Below, piece by piece: positions 26,617-34,414 of a stretch of 64,000 nucleotides of DNA. A program made the translations under genes and the position numbers. Every line of letters starts with the position of its first letter. Within the stretch, counting starts at the first letter, position 1. The notes beneath the pieces are model-generated. The model did no database searches and was not told the DNA's origin. It saw only the letters and a list, made by a program, of their open reading frames with translations. Where the stretch lies: contig NZ_JBHZRJ010000002.1 in NCBI RefSeq assembly GCF_043641555.1, positions 310,001 through 374,000 on the forward strand, read 5' to 3'. The DNA is from Saccharospirillum alexandrii_A. GTDB taxonomy: Bacteria; Pseudomonadota; Gammaproteobacteria; Pseudomonadales; Natronospirillaceae.

Positions 26617-27486
26617 CTAACGGGGCTGTTCCTGCACTAGCGGCTTGTGGGTCGGACTGATTGAAGCCATTAAGGTTAGCCAGTCCCGGGCACCAGCGCC
26701 GGTAATCACTCGTGACGGATCCAACCCCAGGCGCCTTAGACCGGAATCAGGTTTCTGTGACGAAAGAACCCAGTAAAGACGGGATTCCACGGCTTTTAAC
26801 CGGGGCTTCATCAGTTCCCGATCGTAGCCGCGCCAGCGTCCAAACCAACCCTGACGACGGAGCATCTGCCGGAATAGCGTAGCGGGTTCGATTTCTTCCC
26901 GCCCTTCCTTTCGATGCCAGCGCCGTAAACCAAGCCTGATTCTGTACCAGGCTTTGACGCCTGGAATCCAGAACACCCGGCGCGGCCAGACCGGCGATGC
27001 ATTCAACAATACAACATTGGCCTTGTACTGTATTACGGCTGCATGCTGCAACACCATCTCACAACCGTACCCCTGGCTAACCAGAGTAGGAAGCTGAGAT
27101 GTTTTCTCTTCGATAAAACGGATAACAGGTGGCAAATCAAATTCAGCCATCGCATCAAGTGTATTGAGGGTTGGCCTTTGATTGCGGGAAGACAAACCAT
27201 GTCCGCGCCAGTCCATAAGCCAGACATCATACCCCGCCCGCACCAACACACCGGCTACACCACCAACCCCGTAATCGAGCCATTGCCAGTGGTTGGAGAA
27301 CGCATCATGCACCAGCAACACCGGGTGACCCCGCGATACCTGTTCCGAATGCAACCGAACCAGCGCAATCTCCACCGTATTGTCGGTACTGGTATTGGGT
27401 TTCAGCGAATAGACATCTTCATAAATGCCTTCTTTGTACTCCGCGCTCAACAGAGCAACCGGGAAGTATTGACTGCTACTTTTCAA
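26617..27486 (-). CDS. Alpha/beta-hydrolase-fold protein lacking the nucleophile serine
   Basis: A 289-residue protein with the N-terminal half of a hydrolase fold: HPVLLVHDAFSNHWQW (oxyanion strand), YDVWLMDWRGHGLSS and a nucleophile-elbow strand reading LVSQGYGCEMVLQ. In active family members this elbow is G-x-S-x-G; here the serine position is Gly (S-Q-G-Y-G), confirmed by reading the bases. No obvious replacement nucleophile or late catalytic His is visible, so it may be a pseudoenzyme or lipid-binding scaffold. The overall shape resembles polyhydroxyalkanoate/lipase-type hydrolases. It is divergent from lexA, with LexA boxes only 30 bases upstream of its start. Confidence 0.7.
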   Translation of the reverse strand: MKSSSQYFPVALLSAEYKEGIYEDVYSLKPNTSTDNTVEIALVRLHSEQVSRGHPVLLVHDAFSNHWQWLDYGVGGVAGVLVRAGYDVWLMDWRGHGLSSRNQRPTLNTLDAMAEFDLPPVIRFIEEKTSQLPTLVSQGYGCEMVLQHAAVIQYKANVVLLNASPVWPRRVFWIPGVKAWYRIRLGLRRWHRKEGREEIEPATLFRQMLRRQGWFGRWRGYDRELMKPRLKAVESRLYWVLSSQKPDSGLRRLGLDPSRVITGAGARDWLTLMASISPTHKPLVQEQPR

Positions 27487-27515
27487 ACCAGAGAATCCTT
27501 TACAGCGATCACAGG

Positions 27516-27531
27516 CTGTATATAATCACAG
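27516..27531 (+). promoter_or_regulatory. LexA (SOS) box 1 upstream of lexA
   Basis: CTGTATATAATCACAG matches CTG-N10-CAG. It lies between lexA and the divergent hydrolase-fold gene, so it could repress both (the second is inference). Confidence 0.93.
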
Positions 27532-27534
27532 CTA

Positions 27535-27550
27535 CTGTATATAAAAACAG
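27535..27550 (+). promoter_or_regulatory. LexA (SOS) box 2 upstream of lexA
   Basis: CTGTATATAAAAACAG is the second box, 19 bases from the first, ending ten bases before the lexA ATG. The spacing and inner sequence closely match the pair in front of sulA, which fits autoregulation. Confidence 0.93.
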
Positions 27551-27559
27551 GGCGACATT

Positions 27560-28165
27560 ATGTTTAAACTGACGGCTCGTCAACAACAAGTTCTCGACCT
27601 CGTAAAAGACCACATGCTGGAAACGGGCTACCCCCCTACCCGTGCGGAAATCGCCAGCCAACTGGGCTTCCGTTCTCCCAACGCCGCTGAAGAACACCTC
27701 AAGGCGCTGGCCCGCAAGGGCGCCATCGAGATCATCCCCGGCGCATCGCGCGGCATTCGCCTTCCCGAGGAACCCGAGTCCGGCCTGCCGGTTATCGGGC
27801 GGGTTGCAGCAGGCGAACCCATACTGGCACAGGAACAGATAGAAGAATTCCTGAGCCTTCCCTCTACCCTGTTCAGCCCCAAGGCAGATTTTTTATTGCA
27901 GGTTCAGGGCTTGAGCATGAAGAATATGGGCATTCTCGAAGACGATCTCATCGCGGTTCACAAAACCGATCAGGTACGCAATGGCGATGTTGTCGTGGCC
28001 CGCGTAGGCGATGAAGTCACCGTCAAACGCTATGAACGTGATGGGCAGACTGTCACGCTCTACCCGGAAAATGAAGACTTCGAACCTATCCGGGTTGATC
28101 TAACTCAGCAGGATTTCGCCATTGAAGGCCTCTACGTAGGCGTGATTCGGCGCTCTCTGCACTGA
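27560..28165 (+). CDS. lexA: LexA repressor, self-cleaving
   Basis: A 201-residue SOS repressor. The winged helix-turn-helix spans residues 1-65 (LTARQQQVLDLV; PPTRAEIASQLGF). The self-cleavage site is Ala84-Gly85 in RVAAGEPI, and the Ser-Lys dyad is Ser119 (VQGLSMKNMGI) and Lys156 (EVTVKRY), the same numbering as in E. coli. It is autoregulated by the twin boxes upstream. Unlike pseudomonads, sulA does not follow it; the next gene (dnaQ) is convergent. Confidence 0.97.
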   Translation: MFKLTARQQQVLDLVKDHMLETGYPPTRAEIASQLGFRSPNAAEEHLKALARKGAIEIIPGASRGIRLPEEPESGLPVIGRVAAGEPILAQEQIEEFLSLPSTLFSPKADFLLQVQGLSMKNMGILEDDLIAVHKTDQVRNGDVVVARVGDEVTVKRYERDGQTVTLYPENEDFEPIRVDLTQQDFAIEGLYVGVIRRSLH

Positions 28166-28198
28166 ACACGCCCCCTAGGGCAACGAACTGGCCAACCC

Positions 28199-28936
28199 TT
28201 AGTCACCAGGGGTTGCCAGTTCAAGCCATAAGGGAGTCTTGCCCGCTGCTTTTTCTATAACTGCCATCATGTCGCGATGCGCATCCTGCTCTTCCGGTGT
28301 TGGTTGAACGCGCTTGAGAGGCTGGTTGGAGGCAATGACCGCACTGGCGTCAAAACTGACCTGCTCCGAACTTTTTTCTTCTTCGTCGTCCAGAATCAAC
28401 GCAGTCTGACCGCCCGTCATCAGCAAATAGACGTCAGCCAGAATTTCCGAATCGAGCAAGGCGCCGTGCAAGGTACGGTGTGAATTGTCGATGCCATAGC
28501 GTTTGCATAACGCATCCAGTGATGCCTTGGCACCCGGGTGTTTTTCGCGTGCCAGCTTCAGCGTATCGAGTACGCCACACACGGCATTAAGTTGCCCAAA
28601 CTGAGAGAAGCCTTCATCGGCAAGCCGGTTGAACTCCATCTGCAGAAAGCCCATGTCGAAGGCTGAATTGTGAATGACCAGCTCTGCACCGTGAACGTAG
28701 TCCCAAAACTCCTGGGCAATGTCACGAAATTTGGGGGCACCCTTTACTTTGTCGTTATCAATACCATGGACCGCAACCACCTCGTCGGGAATATCGCGCT
28801 CGGGGTTTATATAGTAATGAAAGTGACGACCGGTTAGCTTGCGATCCACCAGTTCGACACACCCGACTTCCACGATGCGATCGCCTTTATTGGGGCTTAA
28901 ACCCGTGGTTTCCGTATCCAGTACAATCTGTCTCAT
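28199..28936 (-). CDS. dnaQ: DNA polymerase III epsilon subunit (proofreading exonuclease)
   Basis: A 245-residue DEDDh 3'-5' exonuclease. Catalytic motifs are LDTETTGLSP (Exo I), VIHNSAFDMGFLQME (Exo II) and HRTLHGALLDSEILADVYL (Exo III). The C-terminal tail (from about 185) would bind the polymerase alpha subunit. The frame can be extended to 28978 but homology starts at ATG 28936, MRQIVLDTETT. It follows rnhA on the same strand, keeping the dnaQ-rnhA neighbourhood known from enterobacteria and pseudomonads, though codirectional here. Confidence 0.95.
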   Translation of the reverse strand: MRQIVLDTETTGLSPNKGDRIVEVGCVELVDRKLTGRHFHYYINPERDIPDEVVAVHGIDNDKVKGAPKFRDIAQEFWDYVHGAELVIHNSAFDMGFLQMEFNRLADEGFSQFGQLNAVCGVLDTLKLAREKHPGAKASLDALCKRYGIDNSHRTLHGALLDSEILADVYLLMTGGQTALILDDEEEKSSEQVSFDASAVIASNQPLKRVQPTPEEQDAHRDMMAVIEKAAGKTPLWLELATPGD

Positions 28937-28998
28937 GCTGTTAAAATTCTCATCGTGAAATAGGTTGAAACACACCATCCATCGCGTTGCAGCCTCAC

Positions 28999-29463
28999 TC
29001 AGGCACGTACACTGCGATCGTCAATCCCCAGATTAGCCAATGCGTCGGCCCGCTCGTTACCCGGATGACCCGCATGCCCCTTTACCCAGTGCCAGTTCAC
29101 CCGGTGGCGGGCGATACTGTCGTCCAGCCGTTGCCATAAATCCCGGTTCTTGACGTCTTTTTTAGCCGATGTTTTCCAGCCATTCTTTTTCCAGCCATGT
29201 ATCCATTCGGTAATGCCTTTGCGCACATACTGGGAGTCGGTGTAAATGTCGACCTGGCAAGTGCGTTTCAGGGCTTCCAGGCCGGCAATGGCAGCCATCA
29301 GTTCCATACGGTTATTGGTTGTCTGATCTTCACCGCCATAGAGCTCCTTGCGTTTCTGTCCGTATTGCATCAATACCCCCCAGCCACCCGGGCCAGGGTT
29401 ACCCCGGCAAGCACCGTCGGTGTAGAGCACGACGGCCTGGCCAGTTTGTTCACTATTGCTCAT
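28999..29463 (-). CDS. rnhA: Ribonuclease HI
   Basis: A 154-residue enzyme that cuts RNA in RNA-DNA hybrids. The acidic residues are all present: LYTDGACRGNPGPGGWG (Asp), NNRMELMAA (Glu), IYTDSQYVRKG (Asp) and GHAGHPGNERADALA (Asp). The start at ATG 29463 follows AGGAAA; the longer frame up to 29619 lies in the upstream methyltransferase gene. It overlaps that gene by 11 bases and precedes dnaQ by 62 bases, so the three genes form one transcription unit. Confidence 0.96.
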   Translation of the reverse strand: MSNSEQTGQAVVLYTDGACRGNPGPGGWGVLMQYGQKRKELYGGEDQTTNNRMELMAAIAGLEALKRTCQVDIYTDSQYVRKGITEWIHGWKKNGWKTSAKKDVKNRDLWQRLDDSIARHRVNWHWVKGHAGHPGNERADALANLGIDDRSVRA

Positions 29464-30247
29464 GTTGTTTCCTGATGGTTCGGCCGGCCAACCCGGATTC
29501 GAGTATGGGCTTAGCGCGCCAGCGGGCACGGCCGTTAATTCGTCCCGGTACCTGTTTGCACCCGACCAATAAATAGACCGAGCCAGTGACGGGCAACAGC
29601 GATTTTTGCAGCCGGCCAAAGAACCTCAGTTTCGAGAGCCAGGCCGGCCGGGAGAAGGGTGACATAAACCCGTGTTTTTCGGAGCGCTCCAGTTCAAAAT
29701 TCAGCAACTGCATCCAGTCCGAAACCCGATTGCTGCTGATGAACCGACTGCGCCAGAGACCGGCACGAGCCCGGCTGAACAAGGCACGAAGGCCCCAGGT
29801 GGAATAAGGATTAAAGCCAACAATCACCAGTATGCCACCAGGCCTTAAGGTCTGAGCCGCTTCACGCACGGCCTGGTATGGGTTATCGCACTGATCCAGA
29901 GTGTGATGCATGATCAGTGCATCGAGACTCTCCGGTTCAAACGGCAAGGCTTCGGCATCGCCCCGAACACTCGGGCAAGGCGCCCGATTATCGAGTTGTG
30001 TCATTAATAGACCGCATCCGTACAGGCGGGGCTCAAACAGCGGCTTATGATAGCCGGAGTCAAGCTGCACCAAGTGCGTGCCAAAGCGGCCAGCCAGAGC
30101 CCGGGCGACCAGCTGTCGTTCGACTTCTATCAAACGACCACCCATGGGGGTGTTGTACCAGTCGTGCAGGGCTGATTCCTGGACGGCCACGGATGGTGGC
30201 CCCGCTCGAAGCCACTGTTTGAATCTGAAACCTATCCGTTTAGCCAA
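29453..30247 (-). CDS. YafS-like class I SAM-dependent methyltransferase
   Basis: A 264-residue cytosolic methyltransferase-fold protein of the YafS type, with the late motifs SLDALIMHHTLDQCDNPYQAVREA and LRPGGILVIVGFNPYS. The glycine-rich motif I is poorly conserved (LVQLDSGYH in place of xGxGxG), so the donor site may be atypical. Substrate is unknown. It lies next to rnhA and dnaQ as yafS does in enterobacteria. The start is TTG 30247, eight bases after GAGGG. Confidence 0.8.
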   Translation of the reverse strand: MAKRIGFRFKQWLRAGPPSVAVQESALHDWYNTPMGGRLIEVERQLVARALAGRFGTHLVQLDSGYHKPLFEPRLYGCGLLMTQLDNRAPCPSVRGDAEALPFEPESLDALIMHHTLDQCDNPYQAVREAAQTLRPGGILVIVGFNPYSTWGLRALFSRARAGLWRSRFISSNRVSDWMQLLNFELERSEKHGFMSPFSRPAWLSKLRFFGRLQKSLLPVTGSVYLLVGCKQVPGRINGRARWRAKPILESGLAGRTIRKQHEQ

Positions 30248-30442
30248 AATGCCCTCATTACAGTCAGCGCACGTCAGAATACGTCATAAAGCGCCGAAAT
30301 AGGATCCCCTGACCGATGCTCAGTGTCACAAAGCGGCTTGATCACTTCACCCTTACTATGCCTTAACTTGCCCCTACACCCCATAGCAACATAGAATTAT
30401 CGCTCAACTGGAATCCAGCATCAAAAAAGAAACGACTCATAC

Positions 30443-32194
30443 ATGGCATCCAAACGACTATTGATACCGCTGGCCGTCGCAGGCTTTGTCACCAGCGGAT
30501 GCAGTACTTTGCCTGCACTCTCGTCTTTTTCCCAGACCACAGCAGAGCCGAATCCGGAGGCCAGCGCTGATGTCAGCGAGCAGGTTCTGGTTGAAAGCGA
30601 ACTGGACACCGCCCTGGATGAAGCCGCTCAACCCGAACCCGAGACAGTTTTTGATCCACTGCTCGCCGATCTGACCGCAACCGAGTATCTGTTTGATGCA
30701 GAGCCGGACCTGAGCGCTGAAAACCTGCGCGCTCGCGCGGTTTACGATCCTTACGCCCAGTACCCGGAAGATCTGTATCAAACGTTGCGTCGTGGCTTTG
30801 AATTCGACCTGACACTGGAAGACCCCCGCATCACCTCGCAATTACGCTGGTATGCCAGCCACCAGAGCTATTTCAACCGTGTCAGTGAACGCGCGGGTCG
30901 CTATATGTTCCACATTGTTGCGGAACTGCAGGCTCGGGATATGCCGCTCGACCTGGCCCTGCTGCCCATTGTTGAAAGTGCCTTCGATCCTTTCGCCTAC
31001 TCACATGGCAGCGCCGCTGGCATGTGGCAGTTCATACCCTCGACCGGGCGGATGTTCGGACTCAAGCAGGACTGGTGGTACGACGGCCGGCGCGATGTGG
31101 TCGAGTCGACCCGGGCCGCCATGGAGTACCTCGATCAGCTCAATGATATGTTTGATGGTGATTGGCTGTTGGCCCTGGCCGCCTACAATTCAGGCCCTGG
31201 CACGGTGATGCGCGCCATGCGTCGCAACCGGGCCGAAGGCAAGCCAACGGACTTCTGGAACCTGGATCTGCCCCGGGAAACCGAGGCCTATGTCCCTAAG
31301 ATGTTCGCACTCGCAAAACTGATTCACTCGCCGGAAACCTATGGCATTGAACTGCCCCTGCTCGATACCGAGCCGTTCTTTGAGATCGTTGACGTCGGCA
31401 GCCAGATTGACCTTGCACAAGCCGCAACCATGGCCGATATGGACCTGAGCGACTTGTACTTGCTGAATCCGGGTTTCAACCAGTGGGCAACCAACCCTGA
31501 AGGGCCGCACCGGTTGCTGGTACATGCCGACAACGCCGCCGGTTTCCGGGAACGCCTGGCCGACCTGCCACTCGACTCACGCATGGCCTGGCAGCGCTAC
31601 ACCATCGAACCCGGTGATTCATTGCTGACCATTGCCCGTGACTTCGGGGTGACTGTAGCCATCATCCAGGAAGCGAACGATTTAAATGGCAGTATGATTC
31701 GTGCAGGCGACGCCCTGATGATCCCCACCGCTTCGGCCAGCAGCAATGCTTACTCGATGAGTGCAGATCAGCGACTCGAGCGGCGGCAAAATGCCTCAGG
31801 CAGTTCAGACACCCGGCGGGTCGATTACGTGGTTCAGCCAGGTGACAGTTTCTGGGATATTTCCAGAGAGTTTGACGTCACGGTTCAAAGCCTCGCCCGG
31901 TGGAACAACATGGCTCCGCGCGACGTTATTCGCCCCGGGCAAACACTGGCCGTGTGGGTCAGTAACGATGCTACGCCTTCAACCAATGCCTCAGTCAGCT
32001 CATCGGTCAGGAACGGACGTGAAGTCGTACGCAAAGTCGGTTATGTCGTGCGGGCGGGCGACTCGCTGTACCGGATTGCCAATCGCTTTAACGTGCGCAT
32101 TGCCGATATTCAGAACTGGAACACCATCGGTCAGGAATATTTGCAGCCCGGACAGCGCCTGACGCTCTACGTTGACGTCACCCGGCTTCAATAA
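30443..32194 (+). CDS. mltD: Membrane-bound lytic murein transglycosylase D
   Basis: A 583-residue lipoprotein that cleaves the peptidoglycan glycan chain. The signal peptide ends in a lipobox with Cys20 (FVTSGC). The transglycosylase domain contains the catalytic Glu178 in LLPIVESAFDPFA, then GSAAGMWQFIPSTGRMFGL and LALAAYNSGPGTV. Three LysM repeats follow at about 386-428, 462-505 and 534-576, each with a (E/Q/R)PGDS-like start. In enterobacteria mltD is next to gloB and yafS; here the gloB position is empty. It ends before a long GC hairpin and convergent sohB. Confidence 0.95.
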   Translation: MASKRLLIPLAVAGFVTSGCSTLPALSSFSQTTAEPNPEASADVSEQVLVESELDTALDEAAQPEPETVFDPLLADLTATEYLFDAEPDLSAENLRARAVYDPYAQYPEDLYQTLRRGFEFDLTLEDPRITSQLRWYASHQSYFNRVSERAGRYMFHIVAELQARDMPLDLALLPIVESAFDPFAYSHGSAAGMWQFIPSTGRMFGLKQDWWYDGRRDVVESTRAAMEYLDQLNDMFDGDWLLALAAYNSGPGTVMRAMRRNRAEGKPTDFWNLDLPRETEAYVPKMFALAKLIHSPETYGIELPLLDTEPFFEIVDVGSQIDLAQAATMADMDLSDLYLLNPGFNQWATNPEGPHRLLVHADNAAGFRERLADLPLDSRMAWQRYTIEPGDSLLTIARDFGVTVAIIQEANDLNGSMIRAGDALMIPTASASSNAYSMSADQRLERRQNASGSSDTRRVDYVVQPGDSFWDISREFDVTVQSLARWNNMAPRDVIRPGQTLAVWVSNDATPSTNASVSSSVRNGREVVRKVGYVVRAGDSLYRIANRFNVRIADIQNWNTIGQEYLQPGQRLTLYVDVTRLQ

Positions 32195-32222
32195 CCGATA
32201 ACGCTGGTGTTATCAGCCACCG

Positions 32223-32246
32223 GGGCAGAGCCAACCGGCTCTGCCC
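32223..32246. repeat. Intergenic GC hairpin between mltD and sohB
   Basis: GGGCAGAGCC / GGCTCTGCCC, a perfect ten-base-pair stem with a four-base loop, between convergent stops. No T run follows on either strand. Confidence 0.65.
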
Positions 32247-32287
32247 TCCCGCTTCACCGCCCAGGATCACCATCTGCCATTACTAGC

Positions 32288-33295
32288 TCAGGGAATATAC
32301 CGCTGGGATAATGACTCGACAGCCCCCTGAAGAGACGAGGAAAACGCCTTTTTCAGACGCTGATCCACCCCCACCTGAGGCACCCAGGTAACCGAAACCA
32401 CATCAGCGCTGTTCGCTTTTGCCAGCAGGTAGGCGTCGCTGGTTTCAAGCTGATCGACCAACCCCAGTTCGCGAGCATCTTCCGCCAACCAGAAGTCGCC
32501 TTCTGTTACCGCGGCCAGATCCAGCTGCGGACGGTAACGCCCGACCAGCTCTTTGAAGCGCTCATGAATCGCCTTGAGGTCATCCAGCAGTTTCTGACGG
32601 CCCTCTTCCGTTTTTTCACCCATCAGTGTCATCGGCGCCTTGTGTTTACCCGCCGTCAACACCTCCACGTCCACCTGATGTCGTTGCAACAGCTTATGAA
32701 TATTGGGCACCTGCGCCAGCACACCTATGGAGCCGACCACCGCAAAGGGAGCCGCTATGATCCGGTCTGCGATACACGCCATCATATAACCGCCGCTGGC
32801 AGCCACTTTGTCAACACACACCGTCAGTGACAACCCGGCGTCTTTCAGCCGCACCAGCTGCGAAGCCGCCAGGCCGTAGCCAGATACGGCACCCCCTGGG
32901 CTCTCGAGCACCACCACCACCTCATCACTGGCACTGGCTACCTGAATAATCGCCGTGACTTCTCGGCGCAAACTGTCGACCTGAGACGCCTGCATATCGC
33001 CTTTGAAACGCAGCACCCAGACCTGATCGGTCGCCTTACCGGTAGCGGCCTTCTGGTCGGCCTTTTGAGCTTTTTGGTGTGCCTTGTAGGCTTTTTTTGA
33101 CAAGACCACCTGTCGAACCCGATCGGCGCCTGTAGCCAGGCGGTCGTTGAGTTTTTCGACCTGCAACCGACCCCCGGATTTTTTGGATCCACCGCTGTTT
33201 CCCTGCGATGCGCGAGCTACCGCGATCAGCCCAATCACCAGAATAACGACCAGGGTGATGGTTTTTAATACAAATGCACCGTATTCAGCCCACAC
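32288..33295 (-). CDS. sohB: Inner-membrane serine peptidase SohB (SppA family)
   Basis: A 335-residue signal-peptide-peptidase-type protease with one N-terminal membrane helix (residues about 9-27), then a Lys/Gln-rich segment and the peptidase domain. The catalytic Ser167 lies in VDKVAASGGYMMAC and the general-base Lys near 219 in TAGKHKAPMT. ESPGGAVSGYG is the oxyanion-hole region. Substrates are unknown; the family removes membrane peptides. GTG 33295 is the start, five bases after AAGGAGAG. It is divergent from the SCP2 gene. Confidence 0.93.
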   Translation of the reverse strand: MWAEYGAFVLKTITLVVILVIGLIAVARASQGNSGGSKKSGGRLQVEKLNDRLATGADRVRQVVLSKKAYKAHQKAQKADQKAATGKATDQVWVLRFKGDMQASQVDSLRREVTAIIQVASASDEVVVVLESPGGAVSGYGLAASQLVRLKDAGLSLTVCVDKVAASGGYMMACIADRIIAAPFAVVGSIGVLAQVPNIHKLLQRHQVDVEVLTAGKHKAPMTLMGEKTEEGRQKLLDDLKAIHERFKELVGRYRPQLDLAAVTEGDFWLAEDARELGLVDQLETSDAYLLAKANSADVVSVTWVPQVGVDQRLKKAFSSSLQGAVESLSQRYIP

Positions 33296-33412
33296 AATTC
33301 TCTCCTTTTCATCAGTTAAACTTACGTTTCAAACAATCGTTTGATTTTGAACCATCAGCTCTCTACAATCCAGGCACTGACTATTCAGCCACCCCTTAAC
33401 GGAGAGCAGACC

Positions 33413-33727
33413 ATGGCTTCGACCGCAGACATGTTCAACAACATCGAGTCCCAATTCAACGCTGACGCCGCCTCGGGCCTGGATGTTGTGTTTCAATTCA
33501 ACATCGACGACAGCGAGACCTATCACCTGATCGTGAAAGACAGCCAGTGCAAGCTGGTATCCGGTGAGCATGAAGACCCATCGGTCACCCTGATCATGGA
33601 TGAAGATACGTTGAAAGAAATCGTTTCAGGCGATTTGAATGGCATGCAGGCATTTATGGCAGGTCGGTTGCGTACCGAAGGCGACATGATGCTGGCAACC
33701 CGCCTGTCGGACCTGTTTTCTCTGTAA
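33413..33727 (+). CDS. SCP2 sterol-binding domain protein
   Basis: A 104-residue protein of the SCP2/sterol carrier fold, a small hydrophobic-ligand binder. Pattern FQFNIDDSETYHLIVKD, then VTLIMDEDTLKEIVSGDLNG and MQAFMAGRLRTEGDMMLA is typical. It is not exported (no signal peptide). A longer frame from 33341 has no similarity; GGAGAGC nine bases before ATG 33413 fixes the start. Ligand unknown; in bacteria such proteins are linked to lipid or quinone-like ligands. Confidence 0.88.
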   Translation: MASTADMFNNIESQFNADAASGLDVVFQFNIDDSETYHLIVKDSQCKLVSGEHEDPSVTLIMDEDTLKEIVSGDLNGMQAFMAGRLRTEGDMMLATRLSDLFSL

Positions 33728-33748
33728 TTCAGCGCAATACAGTGGTGC

Positions 33749-34405
33749 TCAGTCAGAAAACCACTCCCCCAGCGCGTCGCGAGCCGGTTCATTGACCGGT
33801 CTTGCGACCAGCCCCTGAGCACCCAGCACAACTTCAAACAAGCCGTTATCAACCATTGGCAGAAACACACTGCTGCCAAATCGTGCGTTGACCCAGGGCA
33901 ACCAATCGCTGACCTCACTCGCCGACCAGAGTGGATCCGCACGCAAATCGATAACGGTTCTTGCCGCGTTCAACTCCCGTTCAACGGTCTGATAACGCCC
34001 GCTGATCCGGTCCAGCCGATACACCGGTTCCATACCCAGCACCACCAGCGGCCCTGACCAGGTAAGCACTCTGGCATCCAGCTGCCATTCATCGCCATTC
34101 AACACCAGGGTGCGTTGTTGCTGGTCCTGATTGGTCTCCAGATTGACCTCATAGATCTGCTCGCCCTGCTGACTGAACGACAGGGTTGCGATGATCATTT
34201 CCCGGGTAAAGGCGCGATAAGCCGCCAGATCAACAATAAACAGGCCGAGGATGACCAGGCCGACCAGACAGGCGACGCCCAGGGTGCCTCGAACAAAGCC
34301 CCGTACCCAGCCACGGCGCAGTAGCAGACGCAAGGCAATGTAAGCCAGTACCAGGCCGGGCAGCACCAGCACAGCAAACAGTGGCCATTGCGTCATCAGT
34401 TTCAT
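33749..34405 (-). CDS. Two-helix membrane protein with periplasmic domain, unknown function
   Basis: A 218-residue protein with two N-terminal helices (about 9-28 and 42-60) separated by an arginine-rich loop, then about 150 residues of beta-rich, probably periplasmic sequence (LTWSGPLVVLGMEPVYRLDRISGRYQ). Homologues in related bacteria are often called multidrug or cation transporters, which the short length does not support. It begins nine bases after the ChpA-N-like gene, suggesting translational coupling and joint function. Confidence 0.7.
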   Translation of the reverse strand: MKLMTQWPLFAVLVLPGLVLAYIALRLLLRRGWVRGFVRGTLGVACLVGLVILGLFIVDLAAYRAFTREMIIATLSFSQQGEQIYEVNLETNQDQQQRTLVLNGDEWQLDARVLTWSGPLVVLGMEPVYRLDRISGRYQTVERELNAARTVIDLRADPLWSASEVSDWLPWVNARFGSSVFLPMVDNGLFEVVLGAQGLVARPVNEPARDALGEWFSD

Positions 34406-34414
34406 GGTATTGGA

